NCBI GenBank assembly: GCA_020442225.1 | Contig: JAGRKR010000043.1 | Span: forward strand, 5,010-10,764 | Direction of reading: 5' to 3' | Length of the DNA stretch: 5,755 nt | Source: Hyphomicrobiaceae bacterium | GTDB taxonomy: Bacteria; Pseudomonadota; Alphaproteobacteria; Rhizobiales; Hyphomicrobiaceae | Shown here: in pieces, positions 1 through 5,579 of the stretch | Numbering within the stretch: the first letter of the stretch is position 1 | Layout: the number at the start of each line of letters is the position of its first letter | Translations under genes and position numbers: made by a program | Notes under the pieces: generated by a model | Told to the model about the DNA's origin: nothing | What the model saw: only the letters and a program-made list of their open reading frames with translations | The model's database searches: none

Positions 1-36
1 TACGGGCGGGTCCCTTTCAGAATCGGAAAGCAGCGC

Positions 37-687
37 GTGAGCGAGAGCACCGACCTCATCGACTACTATCGCGAGACCCACGCCCGGCGCGTCTACGGCA
101 CCAGCTCGGTCAAGTACGTGCGCTACCTGCGCCCGTGGATTCGCCTGCTCGCGCCCCGCTCGATCCTCGACTACGGCTGCGGCCAGAGCCTGTTCATCGA
201 TATGCTGAACCTCGGCCCCGCCGTCGCGCTGCATCGCTACGATCCGGCCATACCGGCCTTCGCGACCCTGCCGCCGGAGCCCGCCGACCTTCTCGTCAAC
301 ATCGACGTGCTCGAGCACATTCCCGAGGTCAGCCTCGACCCCGTGCTGAACGAGATGCGGACCGCCGCCCGCAATGCCATCCTGGTGATCGACACCGTAC
401 CGGCCAAGCACACGTTGCCCGACGGCCGCAATGCCCACGTGAACGTCAAGTCGCCGGAATGGTGGCGCCAGAAGCTCACGAGCGTCTTCGGCCCCGTCGA
501 GCCCATCCAGACCCGACGCAAGACGCGCGCGGCCTTCAAGACGTGGCCGACGACGCCGGCCGAGCAGCGCGCCTATCGCCGCATGCGGCTCGCCGAGGAT
601 GCCGCCTACTACGCGCGCCGCCTCGTCGGACGCCACAAGTCGAGCTGGAAGGTCTCGAGCGTCAAGCCCCGGACCACGTCTTCCTGA
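37..687 (+). CDS. Class I SAM-dependent methyltransferase
   Basis: Predicted methyltransferase of 216 residues that would move a methyl group from S-adenosylmethionine to an unidentified acceptor; likely cytoplasmic, as no signal peptide or membrane segment is seen. The Rossmann-fold SAM-binding motif is ILDYGCGQ at residues 43-50 (a DxGxG variant), the acidic residue ending beta-2 is probably D69 in YDPAIP, and NIDVLEHIP at 88-96 is the motif-IV-like strand with the usual D-x-LEH. PDGRNAHVN (128-136) followed by a WW pair (142-143) is a pattern seen in bacterial methyltransferases of this general type. The C-terminal ~45 residues are basic and look disordered. GTG at 37 is preferred because GGAAAG at 25-30 sits 6 nt upstream. 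The frame stays open to the window edge, however, so a start further upstream cannot be excluded. The 3' end overlaps the convergent transporter gene by 26 bp. The acceptor cannot be told; sugar, lipid or small-molecule substrates are all possible. Confidence 0.8.
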   Translation: MSESTDLIDYYRETHARRVYGTSSVKYVRYLRPWIRLLAPRSILDYGCGQSLFIDMLNLGPAVALHRYDPAIPAFATLPPEPADLLVNIDVLEHIPEVSLDPVLNEMRTAARNAILVIDTVPAKHTLPDGRNAHVNVKSPEWWRQKLTSVFGPVEPIQTRRKTRAAFKTWPTTPAEQRAYRRMRLAEDAAYYARRLVGRHKSSWKVSSVKPRTTSS

Positions 688-1645
688 GCCGGAGCAAACC
701 GACAAGCGTCGCCATCATCGCCACGTAGGCCGCGATGCCGTTGAGCGCCAGTCCCGGCAGCGCATTGAGCACCATCAGATCGTTGCCGCCGGGAATGAGG
801 GTGGCCGCGAACCCCATGATGGCGCCACCGAGCGTCGCCTGCACCCCGCCCCGCCAGTCGGGCCAGCGCAACACGAACCGGCCTCTGAGCGCCGCCGAGG
901 CGATCGCCCCCGCGAACAGCGCGATCGGGCCGACGATGGTTGCCGCCTTCACGGTGGGAGAGGCGCCCATGACCATCTGGCCGAGCTGGCGCATCAGGAT
1001 CGGATAGGCCCAGGGCTCCCCCGTCGCATAGAGGAGGCCGCCCGCCACGCCGATGATCGTCAGCGCGAACGACGAGCGCCAGCGCGAAGCCGTCAGCACC
1101 CTGGCGAACGTCAAGCCGCCGGCGAGCTGCATGCGCAGCACGCGCGCCAGCATCAGGGCCGCCACCGCCGCCGCGACGCCGACGAGCAGGAGACCCGGCA
1201 GGCTCGGGGCCGCCAATGGCGAGGCGGCCGCCGGCGCCAGCAGGTGCGCCATGCCGAGGCTGCTCGCCAGCGAGGCACCGAGGCAGATGCCCGGCAACGC
1301 CAGCAGGAACGCCAGATCGCCGCCCATCGAGCGCGAGCAGACGCCAAAAATACAGGCGCCGAGCGTGAACGAGCCGAGACCGTAGAGCGCACCGCCGAGC
1401 AGGGCGGCAGCCGTGAGCCCGCGGTCGGCGCACAGTTTCCACAGATCGGGCGAGATCCAGGCCAGCGGCACCGTCACGGCGAGCGCCCAGGCGGAGGCGA
1501 CCGTCAGCCCATAGAGCCGGCTCGCCCGTCCGAGCTCGACGATCTGCCTGGCCGCCAGGAACGAGCAGACGTTGCCCCGCTGCAGCGCGAAGCCCGTCAC
1601 GAAGGCGAGCGGGAAAAGCACCGTCAGAGCTTGTGCGACTGTCAT
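662..1645 (-). CDS. YeeE/YedE family (thiosulfate/sulfur-compound) membrane transporter
   Basis: Inner-membrane protein of 327 residues from the ATG at 1645. It is dominated by hydrophobic helices rich in Ala, Gly and Leu, arranged as two similar halves. Family landmarks are visible: QRGNVCSF at residues 22-29 (C27), a GACIFGVCSR block at 96-105 (C98, C103) and GGAIMGFAATLIPGGND at 273-289. In characterised YeeE/TsuA proteins this family imports thiosulfate, relaying it along conserved cysteines. Here the first two cysteine sites are kept, but the third, in the GGAIMG...GxN loop, is Gly-Gly-Asn. The substrate could therefore be thiosulfate or another sulfur species. A longer frame opens with TTG at 1675 (10 extra residues), but the ATG gives the normal family N-terminus, and a TATAAG box lies just before the TTG. 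No strong ribosome binding site is seen at either start. No TusA-like or sulfur-oxidation partner is in the window. Its end overlaps the convergent methyltransferase gene. Confidence 0.87.
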   Translation of the reverse strand: MTVAQALTVLFPLAFVTGFALQRGNVCSFLAARQIVELGRASRLYGLTVASAWALAVTVPLAWISPDLWKLCADRGLTAAALLGGALYGLGSFTLGACIFGVCSRSMGGDLAFLLALPGICLGASLASSLGMAHLLAPAAASPLAAPSLPGLLLVGVAAAVAALMLARVLRMQLAGGLTFARVLTASRWRSSFALTIIGVAGGLLYATGEPWAYPILMRQLGQMVMGASPTVKAATIVGPIALFAGAIASAALRGRFVLRWPDWRGGVQATLGGAIMGFAATLIPGGNDLMVLNALPGLALNGIAAYVAMMATLVGLLRLRKTWSGA

Positions 1646-1908
1646 GGGTGAACCGAGCAGGAGCGGCGGCAGCAAGGCCGTGCTTATAGCAAATTCCCGA
1701 GGCTTCCCCTACCCGGATTTGAGGGCGCACGCTCGCGGCTCGCCTCGATCGGCGGCGCACTGGGGCGCCCTGTCGCTACCGGTGCCCGCTTCGCATCGCT
1801 AGAGTGTCGGCGACGTCGATGCGCGCGCCACCATTTTCCCGGGCGTCTCATTAGTCGTCCACGCCGCAGGATGCCCTCGCTCGCGCCAGCCCGGAGCCTT
1901 TCGCCGAC
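1646..1908. other. Divergent intergenic region
   Basis: Gap of 263 bp between the leftward transporter gene and the rightward ELM1-type gene, which must contain both promoters. Apart from the TATAAG box near 1685 and a GGGCGCCC palindrome at 1763-1770, I see no convincing promoter, hairpin or small gene. The long frames crossing it are extensions or shadows of the neighbouring genes. Confidence 0.6.
1683..1688 (-). promoter_or_regulatory. Possible -10 box (TATAAG) for the YeeE/YedE gene
   Basis: Read on the minus strand this is TATAAG, five of six matches to TATAAT, in an otherwise GC-rich stretch. It would place a start site near 1676 and give a leader of about 30 nt to the ATG at 1645. That favours the ATG over the TTG at 1675. 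The hexamer 17 nt upstream (TAGGGG) is a poor -35, so the call is weak. Confidence 0.22.
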
Positions 1909-2961
1909 ATGTCCGAATTGTCGATCCTGATCCTCTCCGACGGCCGGCCGGGCCATTACCACCTTGCCGATGGCGTGGTCGCGGCGCTGCAACGGATGAC
2001 CCCCGTCATGTGCGCGCGGATCGAGCTCACCCGCCGCCGCCTCGCCCCCAACGCCCTGCTGGCGGCGCTGCTCGGACGAAGCGCCTACGCCAGTGCGCTG
2101 CGGCTGGGCTATGGCCTGACGGCCGCGGAGCTGCCGCCGGCGCGTCTGATCGTCTCGGCCGGCGGGGACACGCTCGCCGCCAACGTCGCCGTCGCTCGCC
2201 ACCTCGGGGCCGAGAACATCTTCTGCGGGACGCTCCGGCGATTGCCGCCGAGCCAGTTCTCCCTCGTCGTCTCGTCCTACGCGCGTCACGCCGGCCTGCC
2301 TCGCCACATCGTCGCGCTCAAGCCGAATGGCATGGACCCGGATACACTCGCCCGCGCGCGCGCCGTGCCTGACGCCTCCCGCCCGCCGCGCCTCGCCGGC
2401 CTGCTGGTCGGGGGCAATTCCGGGCTCTTCCGTTACGAGCCCGACGAGTGGGCCGCCCTCGCCGCGTTTATCGAGACGGCTCACACGGCACAGGGTATCC
2501 GCTGGATCGTCTCGACCTCGCGGCGCACTCCGCCCGCCGTCGCCGATGCGCTCGCCCGCCTCGCCAGCCGCGCGGACGGCCCGATCGCCGAGCTCATCGA
2601 CTTCCGTGTGAGCGGCCCGGGCACGCTGCCCTCCCTGCTGGCCAGCGTGGAAGCCGTCCTCTGCACCGAGGATAGCAGCACCATGATCTCGGAGGCGGTC
2701 TGCGCCCGCCTTCCCGTCGTCGGCGTCTCGCCCCGCGATCACAGTTTCAAGCCGGAGGAGGCGGAGTACCGGCGCTTCATGCAGGACAGCGCCTGGTGCC
2801 GCTTCCTGCCGCTCGCCTCGCTCACCCCGGATCGCTTCTGCGAGGCGTTGCGCCACATCGTCCCCATGCGCGAGAACCATCTCGACCGGCTCGCCGGCAT
2901 GATCGCGGAGCGCCTGCCCGCCCTGTTCCCAGATCACAACAGTGCGTCCGGCAGCCCCTGA
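1909..2961 (+). CDS. ELM1/GtrOC1-family putative glycosyltransferase (Mito_fiss_Elm1)
   Basis: Full-length 350-residue member of the ELM1 family. Its plant namesake helps recruit the dynamin-like mitochondrial division machinery. The bacterial proteins look like GT-B glycosyltransferases and are annotated as putative LPS/envelope sugar transferases. Visible family blocks in order: SDGRPGH (10-16), SAGGDT (83-88), FCGTLRR (105-111), GGNSG (168-172), TSRRTP (203-208), GPGTL (236-240) and the signature TEDSSTMISEAV (253-264) followed by RLPVVGVSP. This last part resembles the nucleotide-sugar binding side of GT-B enzymes. There is no signal peptide, so it is probably cytosolic or peripheral to the membrane. 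The start is well fixed: the frame has a stop at 1852-1854 and no other start codon before ATG 1909. The nearest purine-rich site, GGAG at 1893-1896, is rather far (12 nt). It stands alone, convergent with the MerR gene 36 bp downstream. Family assignment is firm; the donor and acceptor sugars are unknown. Confidence 0.9.
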   Translation: MSELSILILSDGRPGHYHLADGVVAALQRMTPVMCARIELTRRRLAPNALLAALLGRSAYASALRLGYGLTAAELPPARLIVSAGGDTLAANVAVARHLGAENIFCGTLRRLPPSQFSLVVSSYARHAGLPRHIVALKPNGMDPDTLARARAVPDASRPPRLAGLLVGGNSGLFRYEPDEWAALAAFIETAHTAQGIRWIVSTSRRTPPAVADALARLASRADGPIAELIDFRVSGPGTLPSLLASVEAVLCTEDSSTMISEAVCARLPVVGVSPRDHSFKPEEAEYRRFMQDSAWCRFLPLASLTPDRFCEALRHIVPMRENHLDRLAGMIAERLPALFPDHNSASGSP

Positions 2962-2991
2962 GGCAGGAGGCCGTGGCTCATCCGGGATTGT

Positions 2992-3018
2992 CGGCGGCTA
3001 AGTGCGGCCCTGCCGCCG
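2992..3018. terminator. Weak GC-rich inverted repeat between convergent genes
   Basis: CGGCGGC at 2992-2998 is complementary to GCCGCCG at 3012-3018, giving a 7-bp GC-only stem with a 13-nt loop. It spans the 3' end of the MerR gene and lies 30 bp past the ELM1-type gene, a natural place for a shared terminator. Neither strand has a T-tract after it, so it is at best a weak terminator and could be chance in GC-rich DNA. Confidence 0.2.
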
Positions 3019-3459
3019 TCCCAGTTCGGCATGTGCCCGCGCCTGCACGTCCTTGAGCTCGTGCAGGCTGCGCTCGATGTCCGCGCGCTTGCGCTCCAGC
3101 CTTTCGATGGCGTCGTCCACCTTCGCCACGAGGTGCTTCAATTGCGCGATCTGGCGGGTATCGGCGTCGTAGAGCGTCAGATACTCCGCGATGTCCTCGA
3201 GGCTGAAGCCGAGATTCTTGCCCCGCACCACGAGAATGAGCCGCGCGCGGTCGCGGCGGTCGTAGCGCCGGGAGGCACCGACGCGCTTCGGGGATACCAG
3301 CCCCTTCGCCTCGTAGAAGCGGATGGCGCGCGGCGTCAGCTTCAGCTCTTCCGCCAACTCGCGGATCGAGTAGGTGCGGCTGTCCGCGCCATCCTCCACG
3401 GCAGCGCTGGTGTCGGCGGACCTCGCTCTTCGGGCGCTCCTCATGGCGGGTTCACTCAT
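2998..3459 (-). CDS. MerR-family transcriptional regulator (LiuR-like)
   Basis: Regulator of 153 residues. The MerR winged helix-turn-helix is clear: YSIRELAEELKLTPRAIRFYEAKGLVSP at residues 30-57 is the helix-turn-helix, and RRYDRRDRARL at 64-74 is wing and helix, followed by a second helical pair (GKNLGFSLEDIAEYLTLYD, 80-98). Residues 100-145 form the long dimerisation coiled coil, rich in Lys, Glu and Leu. No C-terminal metal-binding Cys cluster is present, so this is not a metal sensor. The pattern resembles LiuR-type regulators, which in many proteobacteria control branched-chain amino acid and fatty-acid catabolism genes. About 28 residues precede the HTH and look disordered; a second Met at residue 6 is an alternative start. 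Its ATG overlaps the stop codon of the ligase gene (ATGA), implying translational coupling. A GGAGG-rich run in the ligase's last codons lies about 13 nt before the start. It plausibly regulates its own operon in response to an acyl-CoA, which is inference. Confidence 0.88.
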   Translation of the reverse strand: MSEPAMRSARRARSADTSAAVEDGADSRTYSIRELAEELKLTPRAIRFYEAKGLVSPKRVGASRRYDRRDRARLILVVRGKNLGFSLEDIAEYLTLYDADTRQIAQLKHLVAKVDDAIERLERKRADIERSLHELKDVQARAHAELGRRQGRT

Positions 3460-5183
3460 GCCTTGCGGCGCGCCTCCTCCTCCTGCTTGAGCTCCTTCTT
3501 GGAGAGCTTGCCGATCATGGTCTTCGGCAGCACGTCGCGGAACTCGATCTCCTCGGGCAGCTCGATCTTGGAGAGCTTGGGCTCGAGGTGCCGCATGATG
3601 TCGTCGACGGTCGCCGCGGCGCCCGTCTTCAGTTTCACGAACGCCTTGGGGGCTTCACCCCGGTACTCGTTCTTGATGCCGATCACCGTCACTTCCTCCA
3701 CGGCGGGATGCTCGTAGATCGCCTCCTCGATGCGCCGGGGATAGACGTTGTAGCCGGAGCAGATGATAAGGTCCTTCATGCGGTCGACGATGAAGATGAA
3801 GCCGTCGGCGTCCATGTAGCCGACGTCCCCCGTGCGCAGGTAGGGACCGACGAAGACGTTGGCCGTCTCCTCCGCCTTTTTCCAGTAGCCCTTCATCACC
3901 TGCGGGCCCTTGATGCAGATCTCGCCGTTCTGCCCGAGCGGCATCACCTTTTCCGGATTCCCCACCTCGCGAATGGAGATGATGGTGGCGGGCAGCGGCA
4001 GGCCGATCGAATTCTCTTTAATCGGACCATCGAGGGGGTTGCTCGTCGCTACCGGCGAGGATTCCGACAGACCGTAGCCCTCGACGAGCTTGCAGCCCGT
4101 CAGTCCTTCGAAGCCCTTCTTGACCTCGAGAGGGAGGGGCGCGCCGCCGGATAGGCAGAACTTCAGCGAGGAGAGATCAAAGGTCTTCAGTTTGGGATGG
4201 TTCATGATGGCGTTGAACAGCGTCGGCACACCCGGCATGACCGTCGGCCGGGTCTTGTCGATGAGCTTCAGGCCTTCGTTGATCTCGAAACGAGGCATCA
4301 TGACGATCTCGGCCGCCCGCGAGATGCCGAAGTTCATCACCACCGTCATCGCGAAAACGTGAAAGAACGGCAGCACCCCCATGACGCGCTCCGCGCCGTC
4401 CTCGAGACCGGGCGCCCAGGAAATCACCTGCATCACGTTGGTGTGCAGATTGGCATGGGTCAGCATGGCACCCTTCGGTGTGCCAGTTGTGCCGCCTGTA
4501 TACTGCAGGACCGCAACATCCTCGCCCACGTCGATCGCCGGCGGCTGGTAGCGCCCGTCGTTGGCGAGCACATCCGCCTCGAGCACGAGCTTTGACCGTA
4601 CGGCCGAGGCCTCGGGTCGCGCCCGCTCTTTCGCCTTCACCAAGCGGAAGAGCACGGACTTCACGGTCGGAAGCAGCGCCGGGAAGGAGCAGACGATGGC
4701 GCGCTTCAGCACCCCTTGCGAGACGAGGGCCTCGACCTTGCCGAACAGGACCGCCAGGTCCAGCGTCACCATGATCTCGGTTTCGCTGTCCTTCACCTGG
4801 AAGGCTAACTCCTCGACGGTATAGAGAGGATTGTAGTTAACGACGGTGCCGCCCGCCTTGAGCGTGGCGTAGAAGTATATGATGAACGTCGGCGAATTCG
4901 GCAGGAAGAGCCCGACTTTCACGCCCTTGCCGACCCCGAGCTTCTGCAAGCCTGCCGCTGCCCGATCGACCTGGGCGGAGATCTCCTTATAGGTCTGCCG
5001 GCGCCCGAGGAAGCTCGTACAGACTCGATTACCGTGGCGCGCGACCGCCGAATCGAGCAGATCGAAGAGCGGCTTCGGCTCGAAAGTCTGTCCCCAGTCG
5101 ACGCCTTGCGGATAGCAGGAGAGCCACGGGCGAGGCTCGGCGTTGGTGCTCTCAGTGGCGCGCGTATCCTCACTGGACGACAT
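3456..5183 (-). CDS. fadD: Long-chain fatty acid--CoA ligase (FadD-type AMP-binding enzyme)
   Basis: Enzyme of 575 residues, normal for the family. It activates a fatty (or related carboxylic) acid to acyl-AMP and then to acyl-CoA, feeding beta-oxidation or lipid synthesis. ANL-superfamily motifs are intact: the P-loop YTGGTTGTPKG at 228-238 (within LQYTGGTTGTPKGAMLTH), the GYGLSE adenine-binding motif at 369-374, TGD at 451-453, the hinge D467-R-M-K-D471, SGYNVYP at 476-482 and the C-terminal PKTMIGK with catalytic lysine K559. The N-terminal PWLSCYP...LFDLLDSAV and VVNYNPLYTVEEL (114-126) are close to FadD-like ligases. The start is ATG 5183, with GGAGG 8 nt upstream. It is the first gene of a two-gene operon with the MerR regulator (4-bp ATGA overlap) and is divergent from the ACP gene. 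Chain-length preference cannot be read from the sequence; pimeloyl-, medium- or long-chain acids are all possible. Because an ACP gene lies opposite, an ACP-loading acyl-AMP ligase role is a remote alternative. Confidence 0.92.
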   Translation of the reverse strand: MSSSEDTRATESTNAEPRPWLSCYPQGVDWGQTFEPKPLFDLLDSAVARHGNRVCTSFLGRRQTYKEISAQVDRAAAGLQKLGVGKGVKVGLFLPNSPTFIIYFYATLKAGGTVVNYNPLYTVEELAFQVKDSETEIMVTLDLAVLFGKVEALVSQGVLKRAIVCSFPALLPTVKSVLFRLVKAKERARPEASAVRSKLVLEADVLANDGRYQPPAIDVGEDVAVLQYTGGTTGTPKGAMLTHANLHTNVMQVISWAPGLEDGAERVMGVLPFFHVFAMTVVMNFGISRAAEIVMMPRFEINEGLKLIDKTRPTVMPGVPTLFNAIMNHPKLKTFDLSSLKFCLSGGAPLPLEVKKGFEGLTGCKLVEGYGLSESSPVATSNPLDGPIKENSIGLPLPATIISIREVGNPEKVMPLGQNGEICIKGPQVMKGYWKKAEETANVFVGPYLRTGDVGYMDADGFIFIVDRMKDLIICSGYNVYPRRIEEAIYEHPAVEEVTVIGIKNEYRGEAPKAFVKLKTGAAATVDDIMRHLEPKLSKIELPEEIEFRDVLPKTMIGKLSKKELKQEEEARRKA

Positions 5184-5191
5184 GCGTACCG

Positions 5192-5196
5192 CCTCC
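5192..5196 (-). promoter_or_regulatory. Ribosome binding site of the acyl-CoA ligase gene
   Basis: On the minus strand this reads GGAGG, 8 nt before the ATG at 5183, within a purine-rich run (GGGAAGGGGAGG). It is the best Shine-Dalgarno match in the window and fixes the ligase start. Confidence 0.75.
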
Positions 5197-5267
5197 CCTT
5201 CCCTGAGCGGCTTCTCTGAGGGCCGCTCTCATCCCAGTAAGCCCCAAGGTTCCAACGAGCCGAGGGA

Positions 5268-5321
5268 TTTGAGTGCCAGGGTGCAGCAGAGCTGCAACAG
5301 TTGAGCACTGGCAGTCTCAAA
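5268..5321. repeat. Compound inverted repeat (nested stem-loops), candidate regulatory site
   Basis: Outer arms TTTGAGTGCCAG (5268-5279) and CTGGCAGTCTCAAA (5308-5321) pair over 12 bp with a single 2-nt bulge (G5314, T5315). Between them, TGCAGC (5282-5287) and GCTGCA (5291-5296) form a perfect 6-bp hairpin with loop AGA. The right side also contains its own dyad: TTGAG-C-ACTG and CAGTCTCAA (5301-5320), nine paired positions per arm with one extra C. The structure lies 85-138 nt upstream of the ligase ATG and about 87-140 bp upstream of the start site predicted from the sigma-54 box. It may be an operator or enhancer-type protein site, or a folded leader on the ligase transcript. There is no T-tract, so it does not look like a terminator. 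Confidence 0.6.
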
Positions 5322-5380
5322 AGTGTACCACCATATCACGGTTGAGCCTGAACACTTCTACAGCTCGCCGACCTCATGGC

Positions 5381-5397
5381 TTGGCCCAGATGTTGCT
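5381..5397 (+). promoter_or_regulatory. Candidate sigma-54 (RpoN) -24/-12 promoter for the ACP gene
   Basis: TTGGCCCAGATGTTGCT matches the sigma-54 consensus YTGGCACGrNNNTTGCW. The invariant GG (5383-5384) and GC (5395-5396) are exactly 10 nt apart, and TTGGC and TTGCT are both present. The mismatches are C for A in TGGCA and A for G three bases on. It faces the ACP gene and would start transcription near 5408, leaving a leader of about 172 nt to ATG 5580. It lies in non-coding DNA, and inverted repeats suited to an activator lie about 50-140 bp upstream. Being a motif match only, it could be chance. Confidence 0.5.
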
Positions 5398-5501
5398 TTC
5401 CACCGACCCGTATGGTCCGGGCGAACGCAGCGCAGGTGAGGGTGTGCATGTCTGGACTTGCTGTGGGTTTGCGTATATCTGATGCCTTTGGAGGCGATCT
5501 G

Positions 5502-5536
5502 GCAAGGGGGCGGCCATAGCAGCCTCATGCCCTTGC
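5502..5536 (+). repeat. Leader hairpin, GCAAGGG/CCCTTGC
   Basis: GCAAGGG (5502-5508) and CCCTTGC (5530-5536) are perfect 7-bp complements separated by 21 nt. In the predicted ACP transcript they would form a stem-loop about 45-80 nt before the start codon. No T-tract follows, so attenuation by a simple terminator is not supported. Confidence 0.45.
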
Positions 5537-5550
5537 AGAATCGGCCGGAG

Positions 5551-5567
5551 AACCTGCAAAGCAGGTT
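5551..5567 (+). repeat. Perfect hairpin directly upstream of the ACP start
   Basis: AACCTGC (5551-5557), loop AAA, GCAGGTT (5561-5567): a perfect 7-bp inverted repeat ending one base before ATG 5568 and 12 nt before ATG 5580. Folded in RNA, it would bury the GCAGG that could serve ATG 5568 but leave GGAGAG (5570-5575) free for ATG 5580. As DNA it could also be a small operator. Confidence 0.6.
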
Positions 5568-5569
5568 AT

Positions 5570-5575
5570 GGAGAG
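5570..5575 (+). promoter_or_regulatory. Ribosome binding site deciding the ACP start
   Basis: GGAGAG ends 4 nt before ATG 5580 (its GGAG core is 6 nt away). It favours 5580 over the in-frame ATG at 5568, whose only candidate site lies inside a hairpin stem. Confidence 0.5.
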
Positions 5576-5579
5576 CGAG

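Larger units (their letters stand above)
5184..5579. other. Structured divergent intergenic region upstream of the ligase and ACP genes
   Basis: Non-coding stretch of 396 bp between two divergent starts, visibly less GC-rich than the genes. It contains the ligase RBS, a 54-bp compound inverted repeat (5268-5321), a second 6-bp inverted repeat AAGTGT/ACACTT (5321-5326 and 5352-5357), a sigma-54 promoter match (5381-5397) facing the ACP gene, and two hairpins in the presumed ACP leader (5502-5536, 5551-5567). Short open frames across it (for example 5273-5482 on plus, 5358-5624 on minus) show no recognisable protein features and no good ribosome binding site. I could not find a convincing sigma-70 promoter for either gene. 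Confidence 0.6.

Noticed and set aside
14..30. CTTTC/GAAAG inverted repeat before the methyltransferase
   Set aside because: A 5-bp stem at the window edge that overlaps the likely ribosome binding site; too short to support without upstream sequence.
599..1651. 350-residue open frame on the plus strand across the YeeE/YedE gene
   Set aside because: It is dominated by Arg, Glu, Gln and Ala with no domain pattern, and the opposite strand encodes a well-conserved membrane transporter. It is a GC-driven shadow.
609..1760. 383-residue minus-strand frame overlapping the transporter in another frame
   Set aside because: It shares the strand but not the frame of the real gene. The real frame has hydrophobic helices and family motifs; this one is Arg/Gly-rich without structure.
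1684..2937. 417-residue open frame on the minus strand across the ELM1-type gene
   Set aside because: It is antisense to a gene with clear family motifs, its composition is Arg/Gly/Asp-rich low-complexity typical of high-GC shadow frames, and it has no recognisable domain.
5268..5321. Compound palindrome as a rho-independent terminator
   Set aside because: No T-tract follows on either strand, and it lies upstream of both flanking genes rather than after one.
5321..5357. AAGTGT/ACACTT inverted repeat as a NifA-type upstream activator site
   Set aside because: The arms are 25 nt apart and the TGT-N10-ACA pattern is not met. The repeat is real but cannot be assigned to NifA.
5458..5479. TTGCTG ... 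TATATC as a sigma-70 promoter for the ACP gene
   Set aside because: The hexamers are only 10 nt apart, too close for a sigma-70 promoter, and no alternative -35 fits at 16-18 nt.
5273..5482. 69-residue open frame upstream of the ACP gene
   Set aside because: No ribosome binding site and no recognisable features, and it crosses the inverted repeats and sigma-54 box. Better explained as regulatory DNA.
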